From Lachnotalea sp. AF33-28 (GTDB taxonomy: Bacteria > Bacillota > Clostridia > Lachnospirales > Lachnospiraceae), in NCBI RefSeq assembly GCF_003477885.1, contig NZ_QUEE01000010.1, forward strand, positions 156,556 to 220,555: a DNA stretch of 64,000 nucleotides, read 5' to 3'. Positions 8,352 to 16,242 of the stretch are shown here, one piece after another (the stretch's first letter is position 1; the number at the start of each line of letters is the position of its first letter). The notes under the pieces were generated by a model. It worked only from the letters and a program-made list of their open reading frames with translations. It did no database searches and was not told where the DNA came from. Both the position numbers and the translations under genes were made by a program.

Positions 8352-9287
8352 GTGAAAAAAAAGCATGTGAAAAAAAACAGAATAAAACGGTACGCAACCT
8401 ACGCGGTACATCACTGGACATTATATGCGCTGGTGCTGCCGGGATTAATCTACCTGATTGTATTCAAATATATCCCAATGGCGGGACTGGTGATCGCGTT
8501 TCAGGATTTCAATCCGTTTGTCGGCATACTTAAGAGCCCATTTGTGGGGCTGAAACATTTTCGCTTTTTATTTTCAGGAAGGGATTTTGTTCCTCTGTTG
8601 GTCAATACGCTGTCCATTTCCCTGTTAAACCTGCTGTTTTATTTCCCGATGCCGATCGTCATCGCACTGCTGTTAAATGAGATACGCAGCTACAGGTATA
8701 AGAGCCTGGTGCAGACCATGGTCTATATCCCGCATTTTATATCCTTTGTCATTGTGGCCAGCATTACCTATGTGCTCTGCAATGAGGATACCGGACTGGT
8801 CAACAGCATCATCCGTTCTCTGACCGGCACAACAAAGCCACTGCTGTCGGGCACACAGTATTTCCGCCCGATCATTGTGATCCAGAATATATGGAAGGAG
8901 ACTGGCTGGGGCATGATCATATTTCTGGCGGCTCTGGCGGGCGTGGATGTCCAGCTTTATGAAGCGGCAAAGGTGGACGGTGCCGGACGCTGGCGTCAGA
9001 TGTGGCACATCACTCTTCCGGCTATTAAGGGTACGATAGTGATTATGCTGATTTTAAGGGTGGGAGCGCTGCTCAATACCGGCTATGAACAGATCTATTT
9101 GATGTCCAATGCGCTGAACCGCTCGGTGGCGGATGTATTTGACACTTATGTTTACCGGATCGGCGTTTCCAACGGACAATACTCTTTTGCCACCGCCGTA
9201 GGAATTTTCAAAGGGATCGTAGGCTGTGTGATGGTGCTTACCACCAACTGGCTGGCCAAGAGGATGGGCGAAAGCGGAATCTACTGA
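8352..9287 (+). CDS. ABC sugar transporter permease, LplB type
   Basis: About 311 residues, starting with a lysine-rich cytoplasmic tail, then six predicted membrane segments and the EAA loop (YEAAKVDGAGRWRQMWHITLP). I chose GTG 8352 because a GGAGG site sits 7 bp upstream; an earlier ATG would overlap the dehydrogenase gene and lacks a site. LplB-type permeases work with a YtcP-type partner and an LplA-type lipoprotein, both downstream. The shared ATPase is typically encoded elsewhere. Probable cargo is an oligosaccharide or acylated glycoside. Confidence 0.93.
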   Translation: MKKKHVKKNRIKRYATYAVHHWTLYALVLPGLIYLIVFKYIPMAGLVIAFQDFNPFVGILKSPFVGLKHFRFLFSGRDFVPLLVNTLSISLLNLLFYFPMPIVIALLLNEIRSYRYKSLVQTMVYIPHFISFVIVASITYVLCNEDTGLVNSIIRSLTGTTKPLLSGTQYFRPIIVIQNIWKETGWGMIIFLAALAGVDVQLYEAAKVDGAGRWRQMWHITLPAIKGTIVIMLILRVGALLNTGYEQIYLMSNALNRSVADVFDTYVYRIGVSNGQYSFATAVGIFKGIVGCVMVLTTNWLAKRMGESGIY

Positions 9288-9303
9288 CAGGGGGAAGATT
9301 ATT

Positions 9304-10215
9304 TTGAAAATTAATAATAACAGAAATAGCAATGCGATCAGAGGTTCCGTCGGTTACCGCACCACACAGGTATTTATCTATCTGTTTGCCGGGTTGATCG
9401 GAATTATGGCGATTCTGCCGTTTTTATATGTGCTGGGAGGCTCCTTTGCAACGGAACGGGAATTATATGAGCGCCCATTTCTGATTATCCCGCACGAATT
9501 TTCATTAAATGCATATAAGTTTATCCTGGATGATGGCCGTATTCTGAAAGGCCTGCTCAACTCGATCAAGGTAACGCTGGCCGGCACTGCGGTTGCAATG
9601 GCATTATCCGCCACCTTCGCTTATCCGCTTTCCAGAAAGGATTTTAACGGCAGGGCCACAATCTTAAATATGGTTATTGTGACCATGGTCTTTTCCGGCG
9701 GTCTGATTCCCAATTATCTGCTGGTGAAGTCGTTGAATATGATTGACAGCTATGCGGCTCTGATTTTCCCGGGCGCCATGAGTGCGTTTAATATGGTGAT
9801 TATTAAAAATTTCTTTGAACAGATACCGCAGGAACTGTCGGAGTCCGCTGTGATAGACGGCTGTACGGATGCGGGGATATTTTTCAGGATTGTGCTGCCT
9901 CTTTCCAAACCGGTTCTGGCATCCATCAGCCTGTTTTATGCGGTGGGCTATTGGAACGATTATTTTAATTGCATGCTCTATATCAATGATACGGCGAAGC
10001 AGACGGCGCAGCTGATCCTGCGCTCCATCGTGCTGCTTGCTTCCGGATTTGATCTGTCGGGAAGCCCGATTGATTTCGGACCGATGGGGGCACCGCCGGA
10101 ACAGGCGGTCAAGCTGGCATCCACGATTGTAACCATTGTGCCCATACTGGTGGTCTATCCTTTTGTACAGAAGTTTTTTACAAAGGGTGTCATGGTAGGT
10201 GCAGTTAAAGGGTGA
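9304..10215 (+). CDS. ABC sugar transporter permease, YtcP type
   Basis: A 303-residue carbohydrate ABC permease of the MalG/YtcP branch with six membrane segments and an EAA loop (SESAVIDGCTDAGIFFRIVLPLSKP). It ends in the characteristic FTKGVMVGAVKG. The start is TTG 9304 with GGGGGAAG 6-13 bp upstream. It follows the LplB-type gene by 16 bp and forms the heterodimeric channel with it. Confidence 0.93.
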   Translation: MKINNNRNSNAIRGSVGYRTTQVFIYLFAGLIGIMAILPFLYVLGGSFATERELYERPFLIIPHEFSLNAYKFILDDGRILKGLLNSIKVTLAGTAVAMALSATFAYPLSRKDFNGRATILNMVIVTMVFSGGLIPNYLLVKSLNMIDSYAALIFPGAMSAFNMVIIKNFFEQIPQELSESAVIDGCTDAGIFFRIVLPLSKPVLASISLFYAVGYWNDYFNCMLYINDTAKQTAQLILRSIVLLASGFDLSGSPIDFGPMGAPPEQAVKLASTIVTIVPILVVYPFVQKFFTKGVMVGAVKG

Positions 10216-10316
10216 GAGCCCTTTCTGAATGCCGGTCTGCGGCTTGCGGCCGGCAGGAATACCCGGGAGCGGCTATACGGGCCGCAACGGAAAAATATAA
10301 ACAGGAGGAAGTATTT

Positions 10317-11981
10317 ATGAAGCGGAACAAAGGAAGATGGATGAGAGCAGCAGCCATGCTGCTGACACTGGTACTGTTGATGGGAACCTTTACGGCCTGC
10401 GGCAGCTCCGGGGATGCACAGACTACCGGCGGCACGTCCGCAGCGGGCACATCCGCGGCAGGGGGTGAAACGGATGAAAGCGGTGGCGGCAGCAGTGCTT
10501 CCGGTGATTTTCACGGCCAGCTGCCGGAGGATTTCAAAATCTCCATTATGCTGACGGATTTTGTAGGCAGCCCTAACAGCGGTGAATACGGCGAACAGGT
10601 TCATGAGATGCTGGAGGAGATTACCGGCTATCAATTTGAAATTACCTGGGTGACCAGTGACAGCTATAACGATAAGGTGAGCACAATACTGGCCAGCGGT
10701 GTCTCGGCGATGCCGATGATCATGAAGCTGAACACTCAGACCGGCGTGGTGATCAGCGCAGCTGCCAGCGGAGCCTTCTGGCCGATCGAGGATTATCTGT
10801 ACAACAGTGAAGTGTATCCCAATATATCACAGGCCAAAAAGGAGATCGAGCAGAATTTCACCATTGACGGACATACGTATGGTCTGCATAACCTGTCCTC
10901 TCCCATTGGAAGATACGGTTTGGGCTACCGGGCGGACTGGGCAAAAAAGCTGGGTATCGGCGAGCCTTCCACCATCGATGATGTGTATGACATGCTCTAT
11001 GCCTTTACCTACGGAGATCCTGACGGTAACGGAGCCGACGATACCTATGGATTAAATCTGTGCAGTTACACAGGTCCGCTGGATGAGATGCAGACGTGGT
11101 TTGGCTGCGGCAATGGCTGAGTGGATGACGGAGACGGAAACCTTGTGCCGGTGCATATGACGGATGAATATATGGAGGCTGTGGACTGGTTTAAGAAGCT
11201 CTATGATGACGGACTGCTCGCTAAGGACTGGGCGATCCGTGACGGAGGGACCTGGAAGGATGACAGCTACAACGGAAAGGCAGGGGCTTATATGGACTGC
11301 CTGGATGATGTGAAGAAAATCTGGGATTATTATGTGGACAATGAGATTCCCAGCGTTTTAAATGACGAAGAGCCGGCATCTATGGCTATGGTATCCGGAA
11401 TATCCAAAGATGGGCAGAATCCGAAGACAGCAGCATGTGTTTCCAAGAACTTCTTTGTAATTACCAGAGCTGCGCAGTCCGAAGCGGAGGTTCAGGCCTG
11501 CCTGGAGTTTTTGGATAAGCTGTGCGGAAATGATGCGCTTATGCTCATGAATTATGGACTGGAAGGAATTAACTGGGAGAAAAACAGTGAGGGAGAAGTG
11601 GAGAAGATCAATGTGGATGATACTGTGATCAGTAAGTCCTATGCGGGATTAGATCAGCTGAATCCTTACATCCCTAATAAGCAGTCCACTGACTATACAT
11701 TTGCTGAGGATGAGAGAACAAAAGTGCAGAACGAAAAATTTGAAGAGGGCGCCAGGATCGCGGTTTATAATCCGGCACTGGGGTATCTGGGCAATGCTCC
11801 GACTTATGTGGCACAGGGCGGCAATCTCAATCTGATCTTAAGCGATGCGAGGACCCAGTATATCGTGGGACAGATTGACAGGGAACAGCTGATGGAACAG
11901 TTCGATTTGTGGTATGCCTCCGGCGGAGAGGCTGTGATCGCGGAAGTGAATGAACAGTATCACGCGGACCGGAAACAGTGA
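10317..11981 (+). pseudogene. LplA-type ABC solute-binding lipoprotein interrupted by an in-frame TGA
   Basis: The full frame would give about 554 residues, the normal size for LplA-type binding proteins. A lipoprotein signal peptide ends at LMGTFTAC (Cys 28), followed by a Ser/Gly/Thr-rich linker. Residues further on resemble the extracellular solute-binding family. At 11118-11120 a TGA interrupts the frame after WFGCGNG; the reading frame then continues unbroken with VDDGDGNLVPVHM to 11981. Relatives would be expected to have Trp here, so a single G-to-A change (TGG to TGA) explains it. Translation would yield a 267-residue N-terminal fragment and probably inactivate the importer, unless the stop is read through or is a sequence error. 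Confidence 0.88.
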
Positions 11982-12003
11982 AGCTGATGTGAAAGATGTT
12001 TAT

Positions 12004-12040
12004 AAAACGGGCGGAAGCAGAGCGTGCTTTCGCCCGTTTT
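12004..12040 (+). terminator. Strong intrinsic terminator between the transporter and the esterase genes
   Basis: AAAACGGGCGGAAGCA pairs with TGCTTTCGCCCGTTTT (one G-U pair) around a 5-nt loop. It lies 23 bp after the binding-protein stop and would reduce expression of the two downstream esterase genes. Confidence 0.82.
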
Positions 12041-12071
12041 CTAACAGAACACAGTGGGAGGACGACATTTT

Positions 12072-12869
12072 ATGATATGGATGCATGTACAGATGGATTC
12101 AACGGCACTGAATATGCCGGTAACACTTGAAATATTAGCGCCCCAGCCCCACGGGGATAATGAGGGGCAGAAACGGCGAATCCTGTTCCTGCTTCACGAT
12201 TATGGAGAAGATCACACATGGTGGATGCGCAGTTCTATGGTGGAGCAATACGCAAGCCGGAATTCGTTTACGGTGGTTTTGATGTCAGGAGATAACAGCT
12301 TTTTTGTCAATATGAAACAGGGCAGAAGGTATGGGGATTTTGTCGGACAGGAGTTGCCGCTTTACTGCCGTGAGGTATTGGGTTTTCCTCAATCGCCGGA
12401 CTGTTGGTGTATTGCAGGATGCGGTATGGGAGGATATGGGGCGCTGATCACCGCTTTGCGGCATCCGGATATATTTGGTTGGATCGGCTGCTTTTCTCCG
12501 ACGGATTTGACGGAAGAATTCCTGTGGATGAGGAACAGACAGCTTGAGCTGGTCTTTGGCAGCCTGGAAGAGTATACTGTTTCCCAAAATTCTTTGTTAT
12601 GGGCATTAAAGCGGCTGCAGACAATACAGGATGAGGCACCGGAGCTTTTTTACTGCATAAAAGAAAGGGACTGCAGAGAGCAGCAGAGAGGACTGTTTGA
12701 GAGTCTAAACGATGTGCTGTATCCGCATTCAGTACGGATCAGACATGTGGTTCCGAAAGAAGAGTGGCGGTATCCGGATACCTGTTTGGAACAATTTATG
12801 AATTATGTTTCTGAAAGCAGTGATTCAAACAATGTGAAGCGGGAAGCTCCTGCAAAGAAGGAGGTCTGA
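12072..12869 (+). CDS. Esterase-fold protein lacking the catalytic serine
   Basis: About 265 residues of the esterase D / tributyrin esterase (PF00756-like) alpha/beta-hydrolase fold, related to the next gene. Conserved features include FLLHDYGEDHTWWMR, SFFVNMKQGRRYGDFVGQELP and GMGGYGALITALRHPDIF. The nucleophile elbow, normally G-x-S-M-G-G, reads GCGMGG, so the serine is glycine. The C-terminal His usually seen before the last helix is also not evident (PKEEWRYPDTCLEQF). It is therefore probably non-hydrolytic or decayed. ATG 12072 has GGGAGG 10 bp upstream. It may be a binding or regulatory subunit of its neighbour; this is inference. Confidence 0.8.
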   Translation: MIWMHVQMDSTALNMPVTLEILAPQPHGDNEGQKRRILFLLHDYGEDHTWWMRSSMVEQYASRNSFTVVLMSGDNSFFVNMKQGRRYGDFVGQELPLYCREVLGFPQSPDCWCIAGCGMGGYGALITALRHPDIFGWIGCFSPTDLTEEFLWMRNRQLELVFGSLEEYTVSQNSLLWALKRLQTIQDEAPELFYCIKERDCREQQRGLFESLNDVLYPHSVRIRHVVPKEEWRYPDTCLEQFMNYVSESSDSNNVKREAPAKKEV

Positions 12870-12874
12870 AGAAT

Positions 12875-13633
12875 ATGTCACAGATGGAACTAAATCTGAT
12901 GTCCAGGGTGCTTGGGATGCGGATGGATATTAATTTAATCCTTCCGGAGAGGGAGAAAACGGATTGCTGGCGTGTGCTGTGGCTGATGCATGGAGGACAT
13001 GGCGACCACCACAATTGGCTGCGAAAAACACGAATCAGGCAGATTGCCGAGGAACGCGGTCTTGCAGTGGTTATGCCGGGTGTCCACGCCTCCTGCTTCG
13101 TGAACATGAAGAATGGCCTGCGTTATGGCGACTATGTTGCATTAGAGCTGCCGGCTGTGCTTAGGAGTCTGTTTCCTAAAATGGGAAGAGAAAGAATACA
13201 GAATTATATAGCTGGATTCTCCAACGGAGGCTATGGCAGCCTTTATCTCGGACTGTCCTATCCACAGGTATTTGGAGCGATAGGAGCGATGGCAGCAGGA
13301 GATCAGGCGGATAATCTATATGAGGCGGATGGAAGTGAGCAGGCTGAAAACAGAGAGCTGATGTTTGGAAAAGGTGATATCAGCCAGACCCCTTACAGCA
13401 TAAAATATCTGGGAGGAGAGCTGCTGAAGCAGAATGTGCCTCTGCCGTACATATTTCATGCATGCGGCAGATTCGATCCATGGCTGGATAAAAATCTGCT
13501 GGTCAGGAATTTTTTTGAGAAACTGGAAGGAAACCCATACCACTATTATTTCCGTATGTACAGCGAACACGCGCATACAGCCAGTTGCCGGATGGAGGCG
13601 GTGCAGGATTTCCTGGAACATATAGGGTGGTAA
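12875..13633 (+). CDS. Alpha/beta-hydrolase esterase, esterase D-like
   Basis: A 252-residue PF00756-type esterase. The nucleophile elbow GFSNGGYGSLYLGL is intact, an acidic residue lies in ACGRFDPW, and the His is probably in EHAHTASC. The oxyanion region LMHGGHGDHHNWLRKT and the NMKNGLRYGDYVALELP block match relatives. It starts 6 bp after the paralogue with GGAGG upstream. The family includes acetyl- and feruloyl-type carbohydrate esterases and tributyrin esterases. No signal peptide is seen, so it would act in the cytoplasm on imported acylated sugars and could release the acid handled by the CoA-transferase and lyase upstream. Confidence 0.88.
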   Translation: MSQMELNLMSRVLGMRMDINLILPEREKTDCWRVLWLMHGGHGDHHNWLRKTRIRQIAEERGLAVVMPGVHASCFVNMKNGLRYGDYVALELPAVLRSLFPKMGRERIQNYIAGFSNGGYGSLYLGLSYPQVFGAIGAMAAGDQADNLYEADGSEQAENRELMFGKGDISQTPYSIKYLGGELLKQNVPLPYIFHACGRFDPWLDKNLLVRNFFEKLEGNPYHYYFRMYSEHAHTASCRMEAVQDFLEHIGW

Positions 13634-13671
13634 AAAGTATATGGAAATCGTAAAGAAAAGCATAATAGTTC

Positions 13672-13702
13672 TTGACTCTCACGCCGCGTAACGGTCTATG
13701 AT
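13672..13702 (+). promoter_or_regulatory. MerR-type promoter with a 19-bp spacer
   Basis: TTGACT and TATGAT are separated by 19 bp, the overlong spacing characteristic of MerR-family regulated promoters. It lies immediately before a MerR/TipAS gene, suggesting autoregulation. The spacer contains the CGCCGCGTAACGG core that would hold the operator. Confidence 0.8.
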
Positions 13703-13720
13703 AAGAGCAGGAGGTGAATC

Positions 13721-14548
13721 ATGCGAAGTGTAAAAGAAGTATCGGAGATTACCGGAGTGAGTATACGGACGCTTCGGTATTATGATGAAATCGGCCTGCT
13801 GAAACCAACACAGCTGACAGAGGCCGGCTATCGGATGTACGATGGCAGAGCCATTGAAAAACTGCAGCAGATCCTGTTTTTTAGGGAATTGGAGATTCCT
13901 TTGGCGGATATAAAGGAAATTATGGACAATCCGCATTATGACCGGAAGCAGGCATTGCGCGCGCAGCATGCTATGCTGGTCCGAAAAAGGAACAGGCTGG
14001 ACGGACTGATCGAACTGATTACGGATGTGATGAAGGGAGCGAATACTATGGAATTTGAAGCATTTAACAAAGCGGACGCGGATATTGTCTTTGATCGGAT
14101 GAAGGAGAAAATGCCTAAGGAAGAGTTTGATAAGCTGTTGGAGGCCTATGGCGGCAGTGAAGAGAAATACCGAGCCTATATGGCGGGCAGTCTGGAGGAG
14201 AACAGCACAAAACTCATACAGCTTTATGGCAGCAAAGAGAAAGCCATGGAGGCCGTGAAAAGTCCTAAGGAAGACCTTGACGCTTATCAGAAAGAAAATG
14301 AAGAAATCTGCAGGGCGTTCCAGCAGTTTGTGGGCGCAGAGAATCCGGAGGAAGAAGATGCGCTGGTTGTGAGGCTGGCGGAATGTTACAAAGGTATGTT
14401 TCATCTGGACAACGCCAGGGCTCTGCTGCTCGATCTGGCAAAGGAATATCTTCAGAATGAGATGATGCGGGAAGCCAATGACCGGGTTTTCGGTGAGGGA
14501 AATGCGAAATGCGTGGCATTGGCGATACAGAGATACTATGGCGTATAG
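13721..14548 (+). CDS. MerR-family regulator with TipAS antibiotic-binding domain
   Basis: 275 residues. The N-terminal MerR helix-turn-helix and wing (VKEVSEITGVSIRTLRYYDEIGLLKP) is followed by a coiled-coil dimerisation helix (about 75-115) and a C-terminal helical TipAS domain (about 120-275; RAFQQFVGAEN, CYKGMFHLDNA). TipAS proteins bind thiopeptide or other bulky ligands and activate their own and efflux promoters. AGGAGG lies 8 bp before ATG. The 19-bp-spaced promoter directly upstream supports autoregulation. No clear resistance target is adjacent; the deformylase gene downstream has its own promoter. Confidence 0.92.
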   Translation: MRSVKEVSEITGVSIRTLRYYDEIGLLKPTQLTEAGYRMYDGRAIEKLQQILFFRELEIPLADIKEIMDNPHYDRKQALRAQHAMLVRKRNRLDGLIELITDVMKGANTMEFEAFNKADADIVFDRMKEKMPKEEFDKLLEAYGGSEEKYRAYMAGSLEENSTKLIQLYGSKEKAMEAVKSPKEDLDAYQKENEEICRAFQQFVGAENPEEEDALVVRLAECYKGMFHLDNARALLLDLAKEYLQNEMMREANDRVFGEGNAKCVALAIQRYYGV

Positions 14549-14559
14549 ATCTCATGACC

Positions 14560-14633
14560 ATTGTTACTATTTACGGCTTCCGTACTCTGCCCCGACATGC
14601 GCTGCTTTATCGGCAGCCGTGAATAGTAACAAT
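14560..14633. repeat. Long-stem intergenic hairpin, copy 1
   Basis: ATTGTTACTATTTACGGCT (14560-14578) pairs with AGCCGTGAATAGTAACAAT (14615-14633) over 19 bp with one G-U pair; the loop is 36 nt. The 3' part, including GCTGCTTTATCGGCAGC and GTGAATAG, recurs in the hairpin at 24250-24292 after another gene. It could serve as terminator or mobile-palindrome scar. Confidence 0.75.
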
Positions 14634-14680
14634 CACTTCTCCTGATCGTGAATTAGTGCTGAATTAGTAACACGATTTGT

Positions 14681-14709
14681 TTGACATTTATACAGCCCGA
14701 TATTAGAAT
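14681..14709 (+). promoter_or_regulatory. Sigma-A promoter of the deformylase gene
   Basis: TTGACA, 17-bp spacer, TAGAAT. The -35, the outer parts of the spacer (TTTAT...CGATAT) and the -10 box with its TTAGAATCTA palindrome match the promoter at 2391-2419, suggesting a shared regulator. Confidence 0.75.
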
Positions 14710-14753
14710 CTAGTGTAGAGATACCGTGGCTGAATCACACGGAAGGAGAACAT

Positions 14754-15167
14754 ATGGTAAGAACGATCAACACCGATATATTCACACTGAATCAAAAATC
14801 GCTTCCGGCCGGAAAGGAAGATCTGCCCGCAGCTATGGATCTGCTGGATACACTGCGGGCGAATTCCGAGCGTTGCGTAGGCATGGCGGCCAATATGATC
14901 GGAGTGAACAGGCGTATCATCGCGGTGGATATGGGCGCGGCCGCCGTGCTGATGCTCAACCCCGTGATAGTAAGAAAGTACGGGGATACCTATGAGGCGG
15001 AGGAAGGCTGCCTGTCCCATACCGGCACCAAACGGACACTGCGCAGCCAGAACGTGGAGGTCCAGTTTCAGGACATGAACTTTAAGAGCCACAGGCAGAC
15101 ATTTTCCGGCCTCACCGCACAGATTATCCAGCATGAAATCGATCACTGCGACGGAATACTGATTTAG
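14754..15167 (+). CDS. def: Peptide deformylase-like protein (short clostridial type)
   Basis: 137 residues, shorter than classical deformylases (about 160-190). Metal motifs are present: EEGCLS (Cys ligand) and QHEIDHCDGILI (two His and catalytic Glu). Motif 1, usually GxGxAAxQ, reads GMAANMIG, so the conserved Gln is Met. Deformylases remove the formyl group of nascent proteins; the changed motif may alter substrate or activity. A GGAAGGAG site sits 5 bp before ATG. Its promoter is shared in design with the rpoN remnant. Confidence 0.88.
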   Translation: MVRTINTDIFTLNQKSLPAGKEDLPAAMDLLDTLRANSERCVGMAANMIGVNRRIIAVDMGAAAVLMLNPVIVRKYGDTYEAEEGCLSHTGTKRTLRSQNVEVQFQDMNFKSHRQTFSGLTAQIIQHEIDHCDGILI

Positions 15168-15271
15168 CGCACTGCGCTGAAGTTGTTGCAGAACTGTTGT
15201 ATAGTATCTGTATGTGAGGCGGAAAGACTATGGGAAGGCAAAACAGGCGGCGGACCTGTGACGGAGATTTC

Positions 15272-16219
15272 ATGCAGACACAGAAAAAATCGTTTTATCT
15301 AAAGGACGGCATCCTGACCTATTGTGACGCTTCAGACGGAGCCGTCCATGAATTTTCCTATAAAAAACTGACGGAACATGTGACCGGCATCCAGGGGCCG
15401 GCAGGCGAAGTCATGTACGTGGTGAATGGGGACGAACGTTCACTTCTCATCGATGCCACGGCAGGGATCGGGGACTGCGGGCAGCTTGCGGAGCTTTTTG
15501 CCAGGCACCCTTATGAGATCCTGCTGACTCACGGGCATGTGGATCATTGTGGGGGCATTTACTGTTTTGATGATCGGCGCGTGAAGATCCGGCTGAATGA
15601 AAAGGACCGGACTCCTAAGCCCGGGCTGAAGAGGACGGTACTGGAGACCGGGCGCTCCATTGAGACGCGCCTTTGGTTTGTGTCTCCGGTCTGCGGCTGG
15701 GCAGCCCGCGCTGATTTTACGGAGGACCGCGATCTGCATCATTTACACGGGCTGGCGGACGGACAACGGTTTGATCTGGGCAATTATGAAGCGGAAGCGG
15801 TAAAACTGGCGGGTCATACGCCGGGCAGCATGGGCATTCTTCTGAAGGAGGACGGGCTGCTGATCACCGGCGATGCAGCGAGCACCCTCACGTATCTGTT
15901 CCTGGAGCATTCACTTACGGTGGAACAGTATGTACAGAATTTGAAGCGGATATATAAAAGAAGAAATGAATATAAAAACGGCATTCTTTTAAGCCATGGC
16001 AGGATGGAGCCAAGGTCTTATGCGATGCTTAAGGAACTCATCACGATCGGTGAGACTGTGCTGCTTAGGTACGACCGGGGGATGCTTCCGTACTATCCGG
16101 AAGAAAAGAAACTGCATATAAGCACGTCCAGCGGAGAATACGAAGCCTGTCAGGCCGGCAGCCCGCACCGGGAGACAGGGAGAGCGTATCTGCTCTACCG
16201 GCAGGACCGCGTGAGATGA
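15272..16219 (+). CDS. Metallo-beta-lactamase-fold hydrolase
   Basis: About 315 residues. The zinc motif THGHVDHCGG (HxHxDH), a later His in LAGHTPGSMGILL and an Asp in LITGDAAS define an MBL-fold hydrolase of the glyoxalase II-like branch. No signal peptide. I prefer ATG 15272 (GGAG 5 bp upstream); an in-frame ATG at 15230 would add 14 arginine-rich residues with a weaker site. Substrate unknown. It is convergent with the AraC regulator, 23 bp apart. Confidence 0.85.
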   Translation: MQTQKKSFYLKDGILTYCDASDGAVHEFSYKKLTEHVTGIQGPAGEVMYVVNGDERSLLIDATAGIGDCGQLAELFARHPYEILLTHGHVDHCGGIYCFDDRRVKIRLNEKDRTPKPGLKRTVLETGRSIETRLWFVSPVCGWAARADFTEDRDLHHLHGLADGQRFDLGNYEAEAVKLAGHTPGSMGILLKEDGLLITGDAASTLTYLFLEHSLTVEQYVQNLKRIYKRRNEYKNGILLSHGRMEPRSYAMLKELITIGETVLLRYDRGMLPYYPEEKKLHISTSSGEYEACQAGSPHRETGRAYLLYRQDRVR

Positions 16220-16242
16220 CAGGGGATAAGAACCGAAGACGG

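Noticed and set aside
11118..11120. TGA in the binding-protein gene as selenocysteine or recoding
   Set aside because: No SECIS-like hairpin directly after it, and binding proteins of this family do not use selenocysteine; Trp-to-stop is simpler.
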